The position numbers and the translations under genes are program-made. Positions 33,042 through 43,136 of a DNA stretch of 64,000 nt are shown here, piece after piece. The notes beneath the pieces were generated by a model. It was not told the origin of the DNA, did no database searches, and saw only the letters and a list, made by a program, of their open reading frames with translations. Every line of letters starts with the position of its first letter. Position 1 is the stretch's first letter. The stretch is from Aggregatibacter sp. 2125159857 (GTDB lineage Bacteria; Pseudomonadota; Gammaproteobacteria; Enterobacterales; Pasteurellaceae), in NCBI RefSeq assembly GCF_017798005.1, contig NZ_CP072548.1, positions 372,001 through 436,000 of the forward strand, in the 5' to 3' direction.

Positions 33042-33155
33042 ATGAAAGTTCGTGCTTCCGTTAAGAAATTATGTCGTAACTGTAAAATTGTTAAACGTGA
33101 GGGAGTTGTTCGTGTACTTTGTAACGATCCCAAACATAAACAACGCCAAGGTTAA
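33042..33155 (+). CDS. rpmJ: 50S ribosomal protein L36 (zinc-binding form)
   Basis: A 37-residue gene read directly from the sequence: it starts [17 protein letters not shown] and ends in [10 protein letters not shown]. Three cysteines (11, 14, 27) and a histidine near 32 form the zinc site of the C+ form. AGGGAT precedes the ATG. It lies between secY and the alpha leader as in E. coli. Confidence 0.95.
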   Translation: MKVRASVKKLCRNCKIVKREGVVRVLCNDPKHKQRQG

Positions 33156-33167
33156 TTGATATTTTTC

Positions 33168-33196
33168 TTGCAAAGAACCGGTTGAGTAATTATACT
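33168..33196 (+). promoter_or_regulatory. Alpha operon promoter
   Basis: TTGCAA (33168-33173) and TATACT (33191-33196) are separated by 17 bp. It starts 13 bases after the rpmJ stop and gives a leader of about 90 nt. Confidence 0.78.
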
Positions 33197-33211
33197 ACTC
33201 AGCTCATTTAT

Positions 33212-33300
33212 TTCCTTGACACTCTGTTTGAGTATCCTGAAAACGGGCTTTTCAAGATCAGGGTGTCAAATTAATTAATATAGGAGTGCATAGTGGCCCG
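33212..33300 (+). promoter_or_regulatory. Alpha operon leader, S4-binding pseudoknot (Alpha_RBS)
   Basis: The arms TTGACACTCTG (33216-33226) and CAGGGTGTCAA (33259-33269) form an 11-bp stem with one wobble. Inside it the block TTTGAGTATCCTGAAAACGG and the following GCTTTTCA are nearly identical, from memory, to the E. coli alpha leader that S4 binds. TAGGAGTGCATAGTG around the GTG start also matches. S4 autorepression of rpsM-rplQ is therefore expected. Confidence 0.88.
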
Positions 33301-33649
33301 TATTGCAGGCATTAACATTCCTGATCATAAACACACTGTAATCGCTTTAACTGCAATTTATGGTATCGGTAAGACTCGTTCAAAAAGCATTTGTGCTGCA
33401 GCGGGTATTGCTGAAGATGTTAAGATCAGCGAATTGTCTGAAGAGCAGATTGACAAACTGCGTGACGAAGTTGGTAAATTTACCGTTGAAGGTGATTTGC
33501 GCCGTGAAGTAACACTAAACATCAAGCGTCTTTTAGACTTGGGTTGTTATCGTGGTTTACGTCATCGTCGTAGTTTACCTGTACGTGGTCAACGTACTAA
33601 AACTAATGCGCGTACCCGTAAGGGTCCACGTAAGCCGATCAAAAAATAG
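33293..33649 (+). CDS. rpsM: 30S ribosomal protein S13
   Basis: The 118-residue protein starts at a GTG codon, as in the E. coli alpha operon, where the start lies within the S4-binding pseudoknot. It contains [16 protein letters not shown] and the basic C-terminal [19 protein letters not shown]13 bridges the 30S head to the 50S subunit. Confidence 0.97.
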   Translation: MARIAGINIPDHKHTVIALTAIYGIGKTRSKSICAAAGIAEDVKISELSEEQIDKLRDEVGKFTVEGDLRREVTLNIKRLLDLGCYRGLRHRRSLPVRGQRTKTNARTRKGPRKPIKK

Positions 33650-33662
33650 TCGGGGTAAATAA

Positions 33663-34055
<393 letters not shown>

Positions 34056-34084
34056 TGACGTAATAGGATAGTTGGAGAAAGAAA

Positions 34085-34705
34085 ATGGCAAGATATTTGG
34101 GTCCTAAACTCAAGCTCAGCCGTCGTGAAGGTACTGATTTATTTCTTAAATCAGGCGTTCGTGCGATTGATTCGAAATGTAAAATTGATACAGCACCTGG
34201 TCAACATGGTGCTCGTAAACCGCGTTTGTCTGACTATGGTAGTCAGTTACGTGAGAAACAAAAAGTTCGCCGTATGTACGGTATCTTAGAACGTCAGTTC
34301 CGTAACTATTACAAAGAAGCGAATCGTCTAAAAGGTAATACTGGTGAAAACTTATTGGTATTGTTAGAAGGTCGCTTGGATAATGTTGTTTATCGTATGG
34401 GATTTGCCGCAACTCGTGCTGAAGCTCGTCAGTTAGTGAGTCATAAGGCAATTGTTGTGAATGGCCGTGTTGTGAACATTCCATCTTTCCAAGTTTCAGT
34501 TGATGATGTAATTGCTGTTCGTGAAAAATCTAAAAAACAAGCACGCATTAAAGCATCGTTAGAGTTAGCAGAACAAAAAGAAAAACCAACTTGGTTGGAT
34601 GTTGATGCTGCTAAAATGGAAGGTGTATTTAAACGTGTTCCTGAGCGTTCTGATTTATCAGCAGACATTAATGAACATCTGATCGTTGAGCTCTACTCCA
34701 AATAA
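34085..34705 (+). CDS. rpsD: 30S ribosomal protein S4
   Basis: The 206-residue protein has the S4 RNA-binding domain around [22 protein letters not shown] near residues 95-115. It starts 16S assembly and is the autorepressor of the alpha operon. GGAG precedes the ATG. Confidence 0.97.
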   Translation: MARYLGPKLKLSRREGTDLFLKSGVRAIDSKCKIDTAPGQHGARKPRLSDYGSQLREKQKVRRMYGILERQFRNYYKEANRLKGNTGENLLVLLEGRLDNVVYRMGFAATRAEARQLVSHKAIVVNGRVVNIPSFQVSVDDVIAVREKSKKQARIKASLELAEQKEKPTWLDVDAAKMEGVFKRVPERSDLSADINEHLIVELYSK

Positions 34706-34739
34706 TTGTAGTAGTGCTTAGAAGCAAAGAGAGGATAAA

Positions 34740-35729
34740 ATGCAGGGTTCTGTTACAGAATTTTTAAAACCACGCCTAGTTGATATTGAACAAGTTAGTT
34801 CAACACAGGCGAAGATTATCTTAGAGCCATTAGAGCGTGGTTTCGGTCATACTCTAGGAAATGCATTACGCCGTATTCTTCTATCTTCAATGCCAGGTTG
34901 TGCTGTAACTGAGGTAGAAATTGATGGTGTTTTGCATGAATATAGTAGCAAAGAAGGCGTACAGGAAGATATTCTTGAAGTGCTTTTAAACTTAAAAGGT
35001 TTAGCTGTAAAAGTACAAAATAAAGATGATGTTCTTCTAACCCTTACTAAATCTGGAATTGGCCCTGTTGTTGCTGCAGATATTACCCATGATGGTGATG
35101 TTGAAATTGTAAATCCTGAGCATGTTATTTGCCACTTAACTGACGAGAATGCATCAATTAATATGCGTATTCGTGTGCAACGTGGTAGAGGATATGTGCC
35201 TGCATCAGCTCGTGTTCAAAATCAGGATGAAGATCGCCCAATTGGTCGTTTATTAGTAGATGCTTGTTATAGCCCGGTTGACCGTATTGCTTATAATGTT
35301 GAAGCTGCACGTGTTGAACAGCGTACCGATTTAGATAAATTGGTTATTGAGCTAGAAACAAACGGAACTATTGATCCTGAAGATGCGATTCGTCGTGCAG
35401 CAACAATTTTAGCAGAACAACTTGATGCATTCGTTGATTTGCGAGATGTTCGTCAACCTGAAATTAAGGAAGAAAAACCAGAATTCGATCCGATTCTGCT
35501 TCGTCCTGTTGATGATTTAGAGTTGACAGTTCGTTCTGCTAACTGTTTGAAAGCAGAAACAATTCACTATATCGGTGATTTAGTACAACGTACAGAAGTT
35601 GAGTTATTAAAAACACCTAATCTTGGTAAGAAATCACTTACTGAAATTAAGGATGTGCTCGCTTCAAGAGGCTTATCACTAGGTATGCGCCTTGAAAATT
35701 GGCCACCAGCAAGTATTGCTGAAGACTAG
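34740..35729 (+). CDS. rpoA: DNA-directed RNA polymerase subunit alpha
   Basis: The 329-residue protein has the N-terminal dimerisation/assembly domain (residues about 8-235, including [16 protein letters not shown]) and, after a linker, the C-terminal domain (about 250-329) with the helix-hairpin-helix segment [16 protein letters not shown] that contacts UP elements and activators. Length equals the E. coli protein. Confidence 0.97.
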   Translation: MQGSVTEFLKPRLVDIEQVSSTQAKIILEPLERGFGHTLGNALRRILLSSMPGCAVTEVEIDGVLHEYSSKEGVQEDILEVLLNLKGLAVKVQNKDDVLLTLTKSGIGPVVAADITHDGDVEIVNPEHVICHLTDENASINMRIRVQRGRGYVPASARVQNQDEDRPIGRLLVDACYSPVDRIAYNVEAARVEQRTDLDKLVIELETNGTIDPEDAIRRAATILAEQLDAFVDLRDVRQPEIKEEKPEFDPILLRPVDDLELTVRSANCLKAETIHYIGDLVQRTEVELLKTPNLGKKSLTEIKDVLASRGLSLGMRLENWPPASIAED

Positions 35730-35770
35730 TTTGGTCGTAGGTTTAAGATTTTTCTGAGAAGGATAAGGTT

Positions 35771-36160
35771 ATGCGCCATCGTAAGAGTGGTCGTCAACTC
35801 AACCGTAATAGCAGTCATCGCCAAGCGATGTTTCGTAATATGGCAAGTTCTTTGATTAGTCATGAGATTATCAAAACAACTTTGCCAAAAGCAAAAGAAT
35901 TACGTCGAGTAGTTGAACCGTTAATTACTTTAGCAAAAGTAGATAGTGTGGCAAATCGTCGCCTCGCTTTTGCTCGTACACGCAACACTGAAACTGTTGC
36001 TAAATTATTTAATGAATTAGGGCCACGTTTTGCACAACGTGCAGGTGGTTACACCCGCATTCTTAAATGTGGTTTCCGTGCAGGCGATAATGCACCAATG
36101 GCTTACATTGAGTTAGTTGATCGTCCTGAAGTTTCTTCTGAAGAAGTAGCGGCGGAATAA
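35771..36160 (+). CDS. rplQ: 50S ribosomal protein L17
   Basis: The 129-residue protein starts [17 protein letters not shown] and contains the [19 protein letters not shown] block. It is the last gene of the alpha operon and is followed by a strong terminator. It surrounds the tunnel exit with L22 and L32. Confidence 0.97.
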   Translation: MRHRKSGRQLNRNSSHRQAMFRNMASSLISHEIIKTTLPKAKELRRVVEPLITLAKVDSVANRRLAFARTRNTETVAKLFNELGPRFAQRAGGYTRILKCGFRAGDNAPMAYIELVDRPEVSSEEVAAE

Positions 36161-36182
36161 AAGTTCATTCTACTAAAACTAG

Positions 36183-36218
36183 AGACTGAAGGCTGTATAG
36201 TCTTCAGTCTTTTTTTTA
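36183..36218 (+). terminator. Terminator of the alpha operon
   Basis: AGACTGAAG (36183-36191) pairs with CTTCAGTCT (36202-36210), followed by eight T. Confidence 0.92.
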
Positions 36219-36241
36219 CTAATTAATTTGGATTTCAAAAA

Positions 36242-36730
36242 ATGACAAAGAAAAAAGTAAAACTTGGTAGTAATACAATTGCCTTAAATAAACGCGCTAG
36301 ACATGATTACTTTATTGAAGATGAAATCGAAGCAGGGCTTGAGCTACAAGGTTGGGAAGTAAAGTCTATACGAGCAGGTAAGGTAAATATTAGTGATAGC
36401 TATGTTATTTTCAAAAATGGTGAAGCCTTTTTGTTTGGCTCAATGATACAACCTCTCAGCGTAGCTTCTACACATATTGTTTGTGATCCTAGTCGTACAC
36501 GTAAGTTGCTCTTAAAACAACGTGAGTTAGATTCTTTATTTGGGAAAACAAACCGAGATGGATTTACGTTGATTGCGCTTTCTTTATATTGGAAAGGTGC
36601 CTGGGCTAAAATCAAAATTGGTTTAGCGAAAGGGAAGAAGCAACATGATAAGCGTGATGATATCAAAGAACGTGAGTGGCGCGTTGCGAAAGATCGTATT
36701 ATGAAGAATTCAAATAAAAATAAAGGTTAA
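36242..36730 (+). CDS. smpB: SsrA-binding protein SmpB
   Basis: SmpB binds tmRNA and stalled ribosomes in trans-translation. The 162-residue protein has the OB-fold blocks [35 protein letters not shown] and the basic C-terminal tail that enters the mRNA channel. No ssrA gene is seen in the window. It is just downstream of the alpha operon terminator and convergent with dsbB. Confidence 0.95.
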   Translation: MTKKKVKLGSNTIALNKRARHDYFIEDEIEAGLELQGWEVKSIRAGKVNISDSYVIFKNGEAFLFGSMIQPLSVASTHIVCDPSRTRKLLLKQRELDSLFGKTNRDGFTLIALSLYWKGAWAKIKIGLAKGKKQHDKRDDIKEREWRVAKDRIMKNSNKNKG

Positions 36731-36740
36731 CCAATATAAA

Positions 36741-36770
36741 AATAACCCAAATCTTGAGATTTAGGTTATT
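36741..36770. terminator. Bidirectional terminator between smpB and dsbB
   Basis: AATAACC...AAATC (36741-36753) pairs with GATTT...GGTTATT (36758-36770) with one bulged position. A-rich and T-rich flanks allow use in both directions. Confidence 0.65.
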
Positions 36771-36779
36771 TATAACTGA

Positions 36780-37319
36780 TTATTTAAATAAGCGTCTGCT
36801 TTGATGGATTTCAACGCGTTTGAATTGACTGATTAAAACGAAGAGGAATATCAATAAATACACTGCAAATATCACCACAATCCATTGTGCCATAGAAAGC
36901 CCTAGCCAAGACCATACTTCGTCACTGCAAGAACCTGTAGGATGAAATAAGACCGGGAACCATTGATCCAATGGTAAGGTTTGTGGAAATTCAGGTAAGT
37001 AAGAACATTGATTCCAAGGTGCCGGGTGGAGTTGGTAGTCGACGTGTTTGATCGAAATAAATAATCCTTTGACCGCACTTAAAAAAGCAACGATTAACGC
37101 CAATACGCGCATGATTAAAAAACGTGGAGCAATTAGGCCGATTATGCCGGCAAAGGCGATACCAAATAATGCCACACGTTCATAAATACACATTACGCAG
37201 GGCTGTAAGCCCATGCCATACTGGAAATAAAGTGCGGTGCCTTCTAACGCTAATGCTGAAATCAATAACAATAACCAACCGGAACGTTGGACGGAAAGTG
37301 TTTTGAACAAATGTAGCAT
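36780..37319 (-). CDS. dsbB: Disulfide bond formation protein B
   Basis: DsbB reoxidises periplasmic DsbA and passes electrons to quinones. The 179-residue inner-membrane protein has four hydrophobic segments and two periplasmic cysteine pairs: the PCVMC motif near residue 41 and the pair in NQCSYL and TGSCSDE near residues 104 and 130. Two uptake signals (37070, 37229) lie within the coding sequence. It is followed on the same strand by the intergenic terminator shared with smpB. Confidence 0.94.
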   Translation of the reverse strand: MLHLFKTLSVQRSGWLLLLISALALEGTALYFQYGMGLQPCVMCIYERVALFGIAFAGIIGLIAPRFLIMRVLALIVAFLSAVKGLFISIKHVDYQLHPAPWNQCSYLPEFPQTLPLDQWFPVLFHPTGSCSDEVWSWLGLSMAQWIVVIFAVYLLIFLFVLISQFKRVEIHQSRRLFK

Positions 37320-37359
37320 TGCGTTTTTTCCTCTCTATTTTAATTAACCTTCAAATTTA

Positions 37360-38907
37360 TTAAATTGGCATAATTAAGCCTAAATTGGCTAGCCAAATAG
37401 TCATTGATGGCAAAATATATTCTACGGCAAATAAACCTACTAAAGACAGCACAATAGTATAAGGCAATGCCATATAAACCATTCTACCATAAGATAGGTT
37501 AATTAGGGGGGCGAGTGATGATGTCAACAGGAATAAGAACGCCGCTTGTCCGTTCGGTGTTGCAACGGAAGGCAAGTTAGTTCCGGTATTAATTGCAACA
37601 GCTAACAACTCAAATTGATGTGGCGGGATAATGTTCGCAGATAATGCGTTTTTCGCTTCGTTAATGTACACCGTTGCCACAAATACGTTATCGGAAATAG
37701 CAGAAAGTAAACCATTGAAAGCATAAAATAGGGTGAGTTGAGTACTTTCTTCTGCCGATAGAACATAATGAATAATTGGTGCGAAAAGTTTTTGGTCGAT
37801 AATAACAGCAACAATCGTGAAGAATACGACTAAAAGTGCGGTAAACGGTAAGGATTCTTGGAATGCTTTACCCAATGCGTGTTCGCTGGTAATGCCACAG
37901 AACGAGGTGCATAGAATGATAATACTTAATCCGATTAAACCCACTGAAGCCAAGTGGAAAGCCAATCCAATAATTAACCAAACTCCAATTATTGCTTGGA
38001 TAATGAGTTTCAAACGTTCTTGTTTGGTCAGTTTTTTCATATTGGCACGATCAAAATCAGCCAGAACTTCCCAGACTTTTTGTGGTAATTTTGCTCCGTA
38101 GCCAAACAAGTGAAATTTTTCTAACAAGACACAGGTTAAGATACCACAAATAAATACGGGCACAGTCACCGGAGCCATACGGAAGAAGAATTCAACAAAG
38201 TTCCAACCTGCTTGATCGGCAATAATTAAATTTTGAGGCTCACCCACCATGGTCATTACTCCGCCTAAAGCTGTACCAACGCCGGCATGCATCATTAAGC
38301 TGCGTAAAAAGGCGCGGAATTGTTCTAAGGTTTCATGATGATTACCGATTTTTTCGTCATTAGTGATATCTGTAGAATCGTAAAATGTCCCACCGGAAGC
38401 AACTTTGTGATATACACCGTAAAATCCCATGGCGACACTGATAATTACCGCAACGACGGTTAATGCATCTAAAAAGGCAGATAAAAACGCCGCACTAAAG
38501 CAAAATGCCAATGATAAGACCAGTTTTGAGCGAATATTGAGCAATAACTTGGTGAAGACAAAGAGCAATAATTGCTTCATGAAGTAAATGCCTGCTACCA
38601 TAAACATTAATAACAAAATTACTTCAAAATTAGCCAAGACTTCTGCTTTTATGTGCTCCGGTTTTGTCATCCCGATAATGATCGCTTCAATGGCAAGCAA
38701 ACCACCGGGTTGTAACGGGTAGCATTTTAATGCCATACCCAAGGTAAAAATAAATTCAACAACTAATAACCAACCGGCCCAAAAGGGAGTGATGAAAAAT
38801 AAAATTGGGTTGAGGATAAGAAAGGTAATGATGGTGATTTTGTACCAATCCGGACTGGTTCCCAAAAAGTTTTTAAGAAATGCTTGTGTATAACTACGAT
38901 CATCCAT
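37360..38907 (-). CDS. nhaB: Na+/H+ antiporter NhaB
   Basis: The 515-residue polytopic inner-membrane protein starts with [14 protein letters not shown] and contains the conserved [14 protein letters not shown] and the late [21 protein letters not shown] segments characteristic of NhaB. It exchanges Na+ for protons. It is divergent from fadR, the same nhaB-fadR arrangement as in E. coli. An uptake signal (37834) is read in frame. Confidence 0.94.
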   Translation of the reverse strand: MDDRSYTQAFLKNFLGTSPDWYKITIITFLILNPILFFITPFWAGWLLVVEFIFTLGMALKCYPLQPGGLLAIEAIIIGMTKPEHIKAEVLANFEVILLLMFMVAGIYFMKQLLLFVFTKLLLNIRSKLVLSLAFCFSAAFLSAFLDALTVVAVIISVAMGFYGVYHKVASGGTFYDSTDITNDEKIGNHHETLEQFRAFLRSLMMHAGVGTALGGVMTMVGEPQNLIIADQAGWNFVEFFFRMAPVTVPVFICGILTCVLLEKFHLFGYGAKLPQKVWEVLADFDRANMKKLTKQERLKLIIQAIIGVWLIIGLAFHLASVGLIGLSIIILCTSFCGITSEHALGKAFQESLPFTALLVVFFTIVAVIIDQKLFAPIIHYVLSAEESTQLTLFYAFNGLLSAISDNVFVATVYINEAKNALSANIIPPHQFELLAVAINTGTNLPSVATPNGQAAFLFLLTSSLAPLINLSYGRMVYMALPYTIVLSLVGLFAVEYILPSMTIWLANLGLIMPI

Positions 38908-39092
38908 AAATGATGTCCCCTACATCGAATGTTAAATAACGCTAAACTACGCTATTCTAGGTAAATTAAATTTCAACTGTGTCAAAAATCCTAAATGATG
39001 TCAATGAATTTACCAAATAATTATCTCATTGTAATGTCTAGCAGTTTCAACGATAATAAGGATGCTGTTATTACTTATTGAACAAGAATCTT

Positions 39093-39830
39093 ATGAATAA
39101 TACCCCTCCTCTCCTGAAGGCACAAAGTCCCGCGGCCTTAGCTGAAGAATATATTGTGAAGAGTATTTGGAGTCATCATTTTCCACCGGGATCAGATTTA
39201 CCGGCAGAGCGGGAGTTAGCAGATAAAATTGGTGTGACGCGCACCACATTACGTGAAGTGTTACAACGCTTAGCGCGAGATGGTTGGTTAAATATCCAAC
39301 ACGGTAAGCCGACAAAAGTCAATGATATTTGGGAAACCTCCGGTTTAAATATTCTAGAAACCATGATTCAATTGGATGGCACTCGTCAGCCTTCGCTTAT
39401 TGCAAATATGCGTTCGGCGCGTACCGATATTTCTATGATTTACATTCCCAAAGCCTTTAGACGCGCACCGGAACAATCTTTACGTATTTTACAACCGTTA
39501 GATACATTACAAGATACTGCGGAAGATTACACAAAATTTGACTATGACGTCTTCCGTAATCTTGCGTTTGCTTCTGATAATCCAGTGTATGGTTTAATTT
39601 TAAATAGTTTCAAGAATTTGTATTCCCATATTGGCATGTTTTACTTCCAAAATGCAGAAGCACGCCTTTTGGCAAAACGTTTTTATGCAAATTTGATGGA
39701 CATTTGCCAACGTCAAGCCATCGATGAGGTGGCACCTTGCGTATTGCAGTATGGCAAGGACAGCGGAGCGATTTGGGCAAGTATGCAGACGCAATTACCA
39801 GAGAATTTTGCAGCAGAGTCGCTTAAGTGA
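39093..39830 (+). CDS. fadR: Fatty acid metabolism regulator FadR
   Basis: FadR is a GntR-family factor that represses fatty acid degradation and activates unsaturated fatty acid genes, released by long-chain acyl-CoA. The 245-residue protein has the winged helix (LPAERELADKIGVTRTTLREVLQRLARDGWL, about residues 35-65) and the C-terminal FadC acyl-CoA domain. The ATG at 39093 is preferred; an in-frame TTG at 39078 would add five residues and cannot be excluded. fabR, the other unsaturated fatty acid regulator, is only 0.5 kb away. Confidence 0.93.
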   Translation: MNNTPPLLKAQSPAALAEEYIVKSIWSHHFPPGSDLPAERELADKIGVTRTTLREVLQRLARDGWLNIQHGKPTKVNDIWETSGLNILETMIQLDGTRQPSLIANMRSARTDISMIYIPKAFRRAPEQSLRILQPLDTLQDTAEDYTKFDYDVFRNLAFASDNPVYGLILNSFKNLYSHIGMFYFQNAEARLLAKRFYANLMDICQRQAIDEVAPCVLQYGKDSGAIWASMQTQLPENFAAESLK

Positions 39831-39859
39831 AATGACACCGTGAGTCGGCTAAGCCTATC

Positions 39860-40369
39860 CTATAAAAACGTGGTTAAAAATAACCGCACTTTTAATCCCC
39901 AGTAGCTTGTCCAGCCTGTTGTGGTTAAGTCCATTTTACCTTGATGCAAAAGAATAATCGTCGGTGTCACATTCACACCCCATTGATTTGCTAGTGCACC
40001 ATGGGGATCATTGACAGTCGTAAATTCGTATTGATGTTCTTTAAGATAATCATTGACATCCTGCGTAGAACCAGAGCGTAAGGCAATGGAAACGACAGGA
40101 TAGCCTTCTTTTGCCAGCGCGTTAATTGTCGGCGAGGTGTAACGGCAATAACCACACCAGGTTCCCCAAAAATAGACAATAGTGGGTTTGTCCTGCGCCA
40201 GTTGTGGTAGAAAAAACGGATTCCCTTGCAAATCGTATAATGCCGTTGCGTTAATATCTTCCGGCACAGTCGGTTTACGAATAAAATCCATGAGGTTACT
40301 CATCACCAGCAAGGTGAGGAATAGAGAAAGGGTGTTTTTGAGAAATTTTTTGTAGTTAATGGCTTTCAC
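39860..40369 (-). CDS. Membrane-anchored thioredoxin-like protein (ScsD/DsbE type)
   Basis: The 169-residue protein has a short basic N-terminus, one hydrophobic segment (residues about 12-30) acting as anchor and a periplasmic thioredoxin fold with active site WCGYC near residue 72 and a cis-proline loop in VNVTPTIIL. It resembles ScsD and the DsbE/TlpA group of disulfide reductants. The start is a GTG that overlaps the end of fabR by 14 bases, suggesting translational coupling. An uptake signal (39883) forms part of the C-terminal coding sequence. Its partner is unknown; dsbB is 2.5 kb away. Confidence 0.82.
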   Translation of the reverse strand: MKAINYKKFLKNTLSLFLTLLVMSNLMDFIRKPTVPEDINATALYDLQGNPFFLPQLAQDKPTIVYFWGTWCGYCRYTSPTINALAKEGYPVVSIALRSGSTQDVNDYLKEHQYEFTTVNDPHGALANQWGVNVTPTIILLHQGKMDLTTTGWTSYWGLKVRLFLTTFL

Positions 40370-40976
40370 GGCGATCTCTTGCTTCGTGCTTTGTTCCTTT
40401 GGCTAACATTCTAAGCTGTAAAATCAACCGCTCTTTTAGCTGTTCCCGTTCCGCTTTGCTCATATCTAACGCGTTAGCACCAGCGGTGAATACGATGGTC
40501 ACCATGCCTTCTGCCTGTACATAAGCGATATATTGCGAATAATTATTTTTGCGTGCGATGTATTCCGAGAGTTCATCAATGAAATGCTTAATCTCTCGAG
40601 CCGCCGCCGTACGAAAAGCTTGTGAGGTGCCGGAACTTTCTCGTAACAATAAGCGGAAGACGTTTGGGCTGTTATGGATAAATTCAAAGAACGTTTCCAC
40701 TGAAATGACAATCACACTCCCGCCGCTGGCAATGCGTTTACGGGCTTGACGCATGAGTTGGCGAAGGGTTAAACCTGCTTCATCTACCATCGTTAAGCCT
40801 AATTCATCCATATCACGGAAGTGGCGATAAAACGAGGTCGGCGCGATGCCGGCTTCACGGGAAACTTCCCTTAAACTCAGGTTGGAAAAGCTTTTTTCTG
40901 CCGTCAGTTGGTTAAATGCCGCATCAATGAGTGCGCGACGGGTTTTTTCTTTTTGCTGCGCGCGAATACCGACCAT
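40356..40976 (-). CDS. fabR: HTH-type transcriptional repressor FabR
   Basis: FabR is a TetR-family repressor of fabA/fabB that adjusts the unsaturated to saturated fatty acid ratio. The 206-residue protein has the N-terminal helix-turn-helix with [25 protein letters not shown] (about residues 36-62), almost the same as the E. coli protein, and the SGTSQAFR effector-domain block. It lies 11 bases downstream of oxyR on the same strand, as fabR is near oxyR in E. coli. Confidence 0.93.
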   Translation of the reverse strand: MVGIRAQQKEKTRRALIDAAFNQLTAEKSFSNLSLREVSREAGIAPTSFYRHFRDMDELGLTMVDEAGLTLRQLMRQARKRIASGGSVIVISVETFFEFIHNSPNVFRLLLRESSGTSQAFRTAAAREIKHFIDELSEYIARKNNYSQYIAYVQAEGMVTIVFTAGANALDMSKAEREQLKERLILQLRMLAKGTKHEARDRRESH

Positions 40977-40987
40977 GAAATGCTCCG

Positions 40988-41881
40988 TTAAGATAAAATC
41001 GATTTAACCGAATTCGCAATGGCCTCGGCAATGCGTTCATAACGAGCGCGGAGCGGTGAGCCGGGGCGATAAACCAAAATAACATCTCTAGAAGGTTCAG
41101 GTTGGCATGGCAAATATTTCACGCCGCCACGTTCCCCTTCGCTTAGCACGGCTAACTCCGGCATTAAGGTCATACCGGCATTGGCGGCGACCATATTACG
41201 CAAGGTTTCCAAACTGGTCGCTTGGAAATGAGAATTTTCTTTTGCACCGGCAGTAAAACAATAGCCAAGGGCTTGGTTGCGCAGACAGTGTCCATCATCG
41301 AGCATTAACATTTCATGATCTTTTAACATGGACATTGGAATGGTTTGTTCTTTTGCCCACGGATGGTTTTCAGCAACGGCCAATAACATTCTTTCTTTAA
41401 ATAATGGTACTTCAATAAACGGTTCGGTTTCACGTACGGATGCCACAATGGCGCAATCTAAGCGGCCGGTTTCAAGCTGCTCCAATAATTGATGGGTCTG
41501 CGCTTCGTAGAGAAAGAGTTCCAAATCCGGGAACGCATTTTGTAATGCCGGGACAATGTGAGGCATTAAATAAGGACCTATTGTCGGGATCACGCCAACG
41601 TGTAACGGACCGGTCATTTCTTTGCCTTGGTTACTTGCCATTTCTTTCAAGAGTTTCACTTCACGCAACACGGTTTTAGCCTGATCTACCAACAATAAAC
41701 CTGATTGTGTAAAGAGCACTTTACGACTGGTACGTTCCAATAAAATGATGCCAAGTTCGTCTTCTAATTTGCGAATTTGACCGCTTAGCGTTGGTTGGCT
41801 CACATGACAGGCGTCTGCTGCACGACGAAAATGCTTGTGTTCTGCAAGGGCAACAAGGTATTCTAAATCACGGATATTCAT
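40988..41881 (-). CDS. oxyR: Hydrogen peroxide-inducible activator OxyR
   Basis: OxyR is a LysR-family regulator activated by a disulfide formed on peroxide exposure. The 297-residue protein has the N-terminal helix-turn-helix ([23 protein letters not shown], residues about 18-40) and both redox cysteines in [14 protein letters not shown], nine residues apart like Cys199/Cys208 of E. coli. It is divergent from the peroxiredoxin-glutaredoxin gene, with a likely OxyR site between them. Confidence 0.95.
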   Translation of the reverse strand: MNIRDLEYLVALAEHKHFRRAADACHVSQPTLSGQIRKLEDELGIILLERTSRKVLFTQSGLLLVDQAKTVLREVKLLKEMASNQGKEMTGPLHVGVIPTIGPYLMPHIVPALQNAFPDLELFLYEAQTHQLLEQLETGRLDCAIVASVRETEPFIEVPLFKERMLLAVAENHPWAKEQTIPMSMLKDHEMLMLDDGHCLRNQALGYCFTAGAKENSHFQATSLETLRNMVAANAGMTLMPELAVLSEGERGGVKYLPCQPEPSRDVILVYRPGSPLRARYERIAEAIANSVKSILS

Positions 41882-41892
41882 ATGTCCTCATT

Positions 41893-41929
41893 ATAGAAAG
41901 TAGCAATTAAAAGAATAGAATTAATTGAT
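41893..41929. promoter_or_regulatory. Probable OxyR binding site
   Basis: The known OxyR motif is four half-sites ATAG-N7-CTAT-N7-ATAG-N7-CTAT. Here the register reads ATAG (41893), CAAT (41904), ATAG (41915) and TGAT (41926), that is 4, 3, 4 and 2 matches out of 4 at the exact 11-bp step. It lies between oxyR and the pgdX start; a TATAAT for pgdX is at 41953-41958. Confidence 0.62.
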
Positions 41930-42039
41930 TGTGACTATATCACAATTTTATCTATAATTCACACCATCTTTAGAAACTGCCTGTAATTTAGGCTGGCTTT
42001 CTAATTCATAGCAACACTTATAGAATAGGAGAAAAACTT

Positions 42040-42768
42040 ATGTCTACTATGGAAGGAAAAAAAGTTCCTCAGGTTACATTCCGTACTCGTCAAGGTGACA
42101 AATGGGTTGATGTAACTTCATCTGAATTATTTGATAACAAAACCGTTATCGTTTTCTCTTTACCGGGCGCATTTACCCCAACTTGCTCTTCTTCTCACTT
42201 ACCACGCTACAATGAATTAGCACCAGTATTCAAAAAATACGGCGTTGACGACATTCTTGTGGTTTCCGTGAACGATACTTTCGTTATGAATGCATGGAAA
42301 GAGGATGAAAAAGCAGAAAACATTACTTTTGTTCCGGATGGTAACGGTGAATTTACCGAAGGCATGGGTATGTTGGTAGGTAAAGAAGATTTAGGTTTCG
42401 GTAAACGTTCATGGCGTTATTCTATGCTCGTGAAAAACGGCGTAGTAGAAAAAATGTTTGTTGAGCCAAACGAGCCGGGCGATCCGTTCAAAGTATCTGA
42501 TGCAGATACTATGTTGAAATACATCGCACCACAACACCAAATTCAAGAATCTGTTGCGATCTTCACTAAACCGGGCTGCCCGTTCTGTGCGAAAGCAAAA
42601 CAAATGTTGCATGAAAAAGGCTTGAACTTCGAAGAAATCGTGTTAGGTCATGATGCTACTATCGTAAGTGTACGTGCAGTTTCCGGCCGTGCAACTGTGC
42701 CGCAAGTATTTATCGGTGGTAAACACATTGGCGGTAGCGATGATTTAGAAGCGTACTTCGCAAAATAA
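42040..42768 (+). CDS. pgdX: Hybrid peroxiredoxin-glutaredoxin
   Basis: The 242-residue fusion has an N-terminal Prx5-type peroxiredoxin (residues about 5-165) with the peroxidatic cysteine in [12 protein letters not shown] near residue 49, and a C-terminal glutaredoxin (about 170-242) with CPFC near 180 and the TVPQVFIGG loop. Such fusions are typical of Haemophilus and relatives and reduce peroxides with glutathione. It is divergent from oxyR and preceded by a likely OxyR site, so peroxide induction is expected. A strong terminator follows. Confidence 0.95.
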   Translation: MSTMEGKKVPQVTFRTRQGDKWVDVTSSELFDNKTVIVFSLPGAFTPTCSSSHLPRYNELAPVFKKYGVDDILVVSVNDTFVMNAWKEDEKAENITFVPDGNGEFTEGMGMLVGKEDLGFGKRSWRYSMLVKNGVVEKMFVEPNEPGDPFKVSDADTMLKYIAPQHQIQESVAIFTKPGCPFCAKAKQMLHEKGLNFEEIVLGHDATIVSVRAVSGRATVPQVFIGGKHIGGSDDLEAYFAK

Positions 42769-42798
42769 TTCCAACAACAATAAGAAAACCCTTCTTTT

Positions 42799-42824
42799 GG
42801 GCGCTAAATATAGCGCCCTTTTTT
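42799..42824 (+). terminator. Terminator after pgdX
   Basis: GGGCGCTA (42799-42806) and TAGCGCCC (42811-42818) form a perfect 8-bp stem with loop AATA, followed by six T. Confidence 0.95.
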
Positions 42825-42827
42825 ACA

Positions 42828-43049
42828 TTAATAATGCGGCGGTGGGGTTTCTTCTGCCTGAGTGGCAATGTTGGAGGGTTGTACATCTTTCAGTTTATTC
42901 ACTAAATAACGAAGTTGTACCTGCATTTTATCAATTAGAAATTGTTGTTCGATAAGCGCCTGATTCAATTCTTCAATGATAGTTTCTTGGAAAGTCAATT
43001 TCATTTCTAATTCGGCAATTCGTGGTTCTAAATTTTTCGATATCGACAT
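42828..43049 (-). CDS. slyX: SlyX family protein
   Basis: The 73-residue acidic protein is almost wholly coiled coil ([22 protein letters not shown]) and ends in the SlyX-typical PPPHY tail. Its function is unknown. It is divergent from fkpA, the same slyX-fkpA arrangement as in E. coli, which supports the call. Confidence 0.9.
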   Translation of the reverse strand: MSISKNLEPRIAELEMKLTFQETIIEELNQALIEQQFLIDKMQVQLRYLVNKLKDVQPSNIATQAEETPPPHY

Positions 43050-43136
43050 AATAATTCCTAAATAAATGTTGTGAATTTATTGAATCCGTTTTACTCTATG
43101 ACTTCGTGTTTCATGTATTATAAAGGATCTAACATC

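Noticed and set aside
33216..33221. TTGACA as the -35 of the alpha promoter
   Set aside because: It forms the base of the S4-binding stem, and TTGCAA-17-TATACT just upstream is a better promoter that keeps the whole leader in the transcript.
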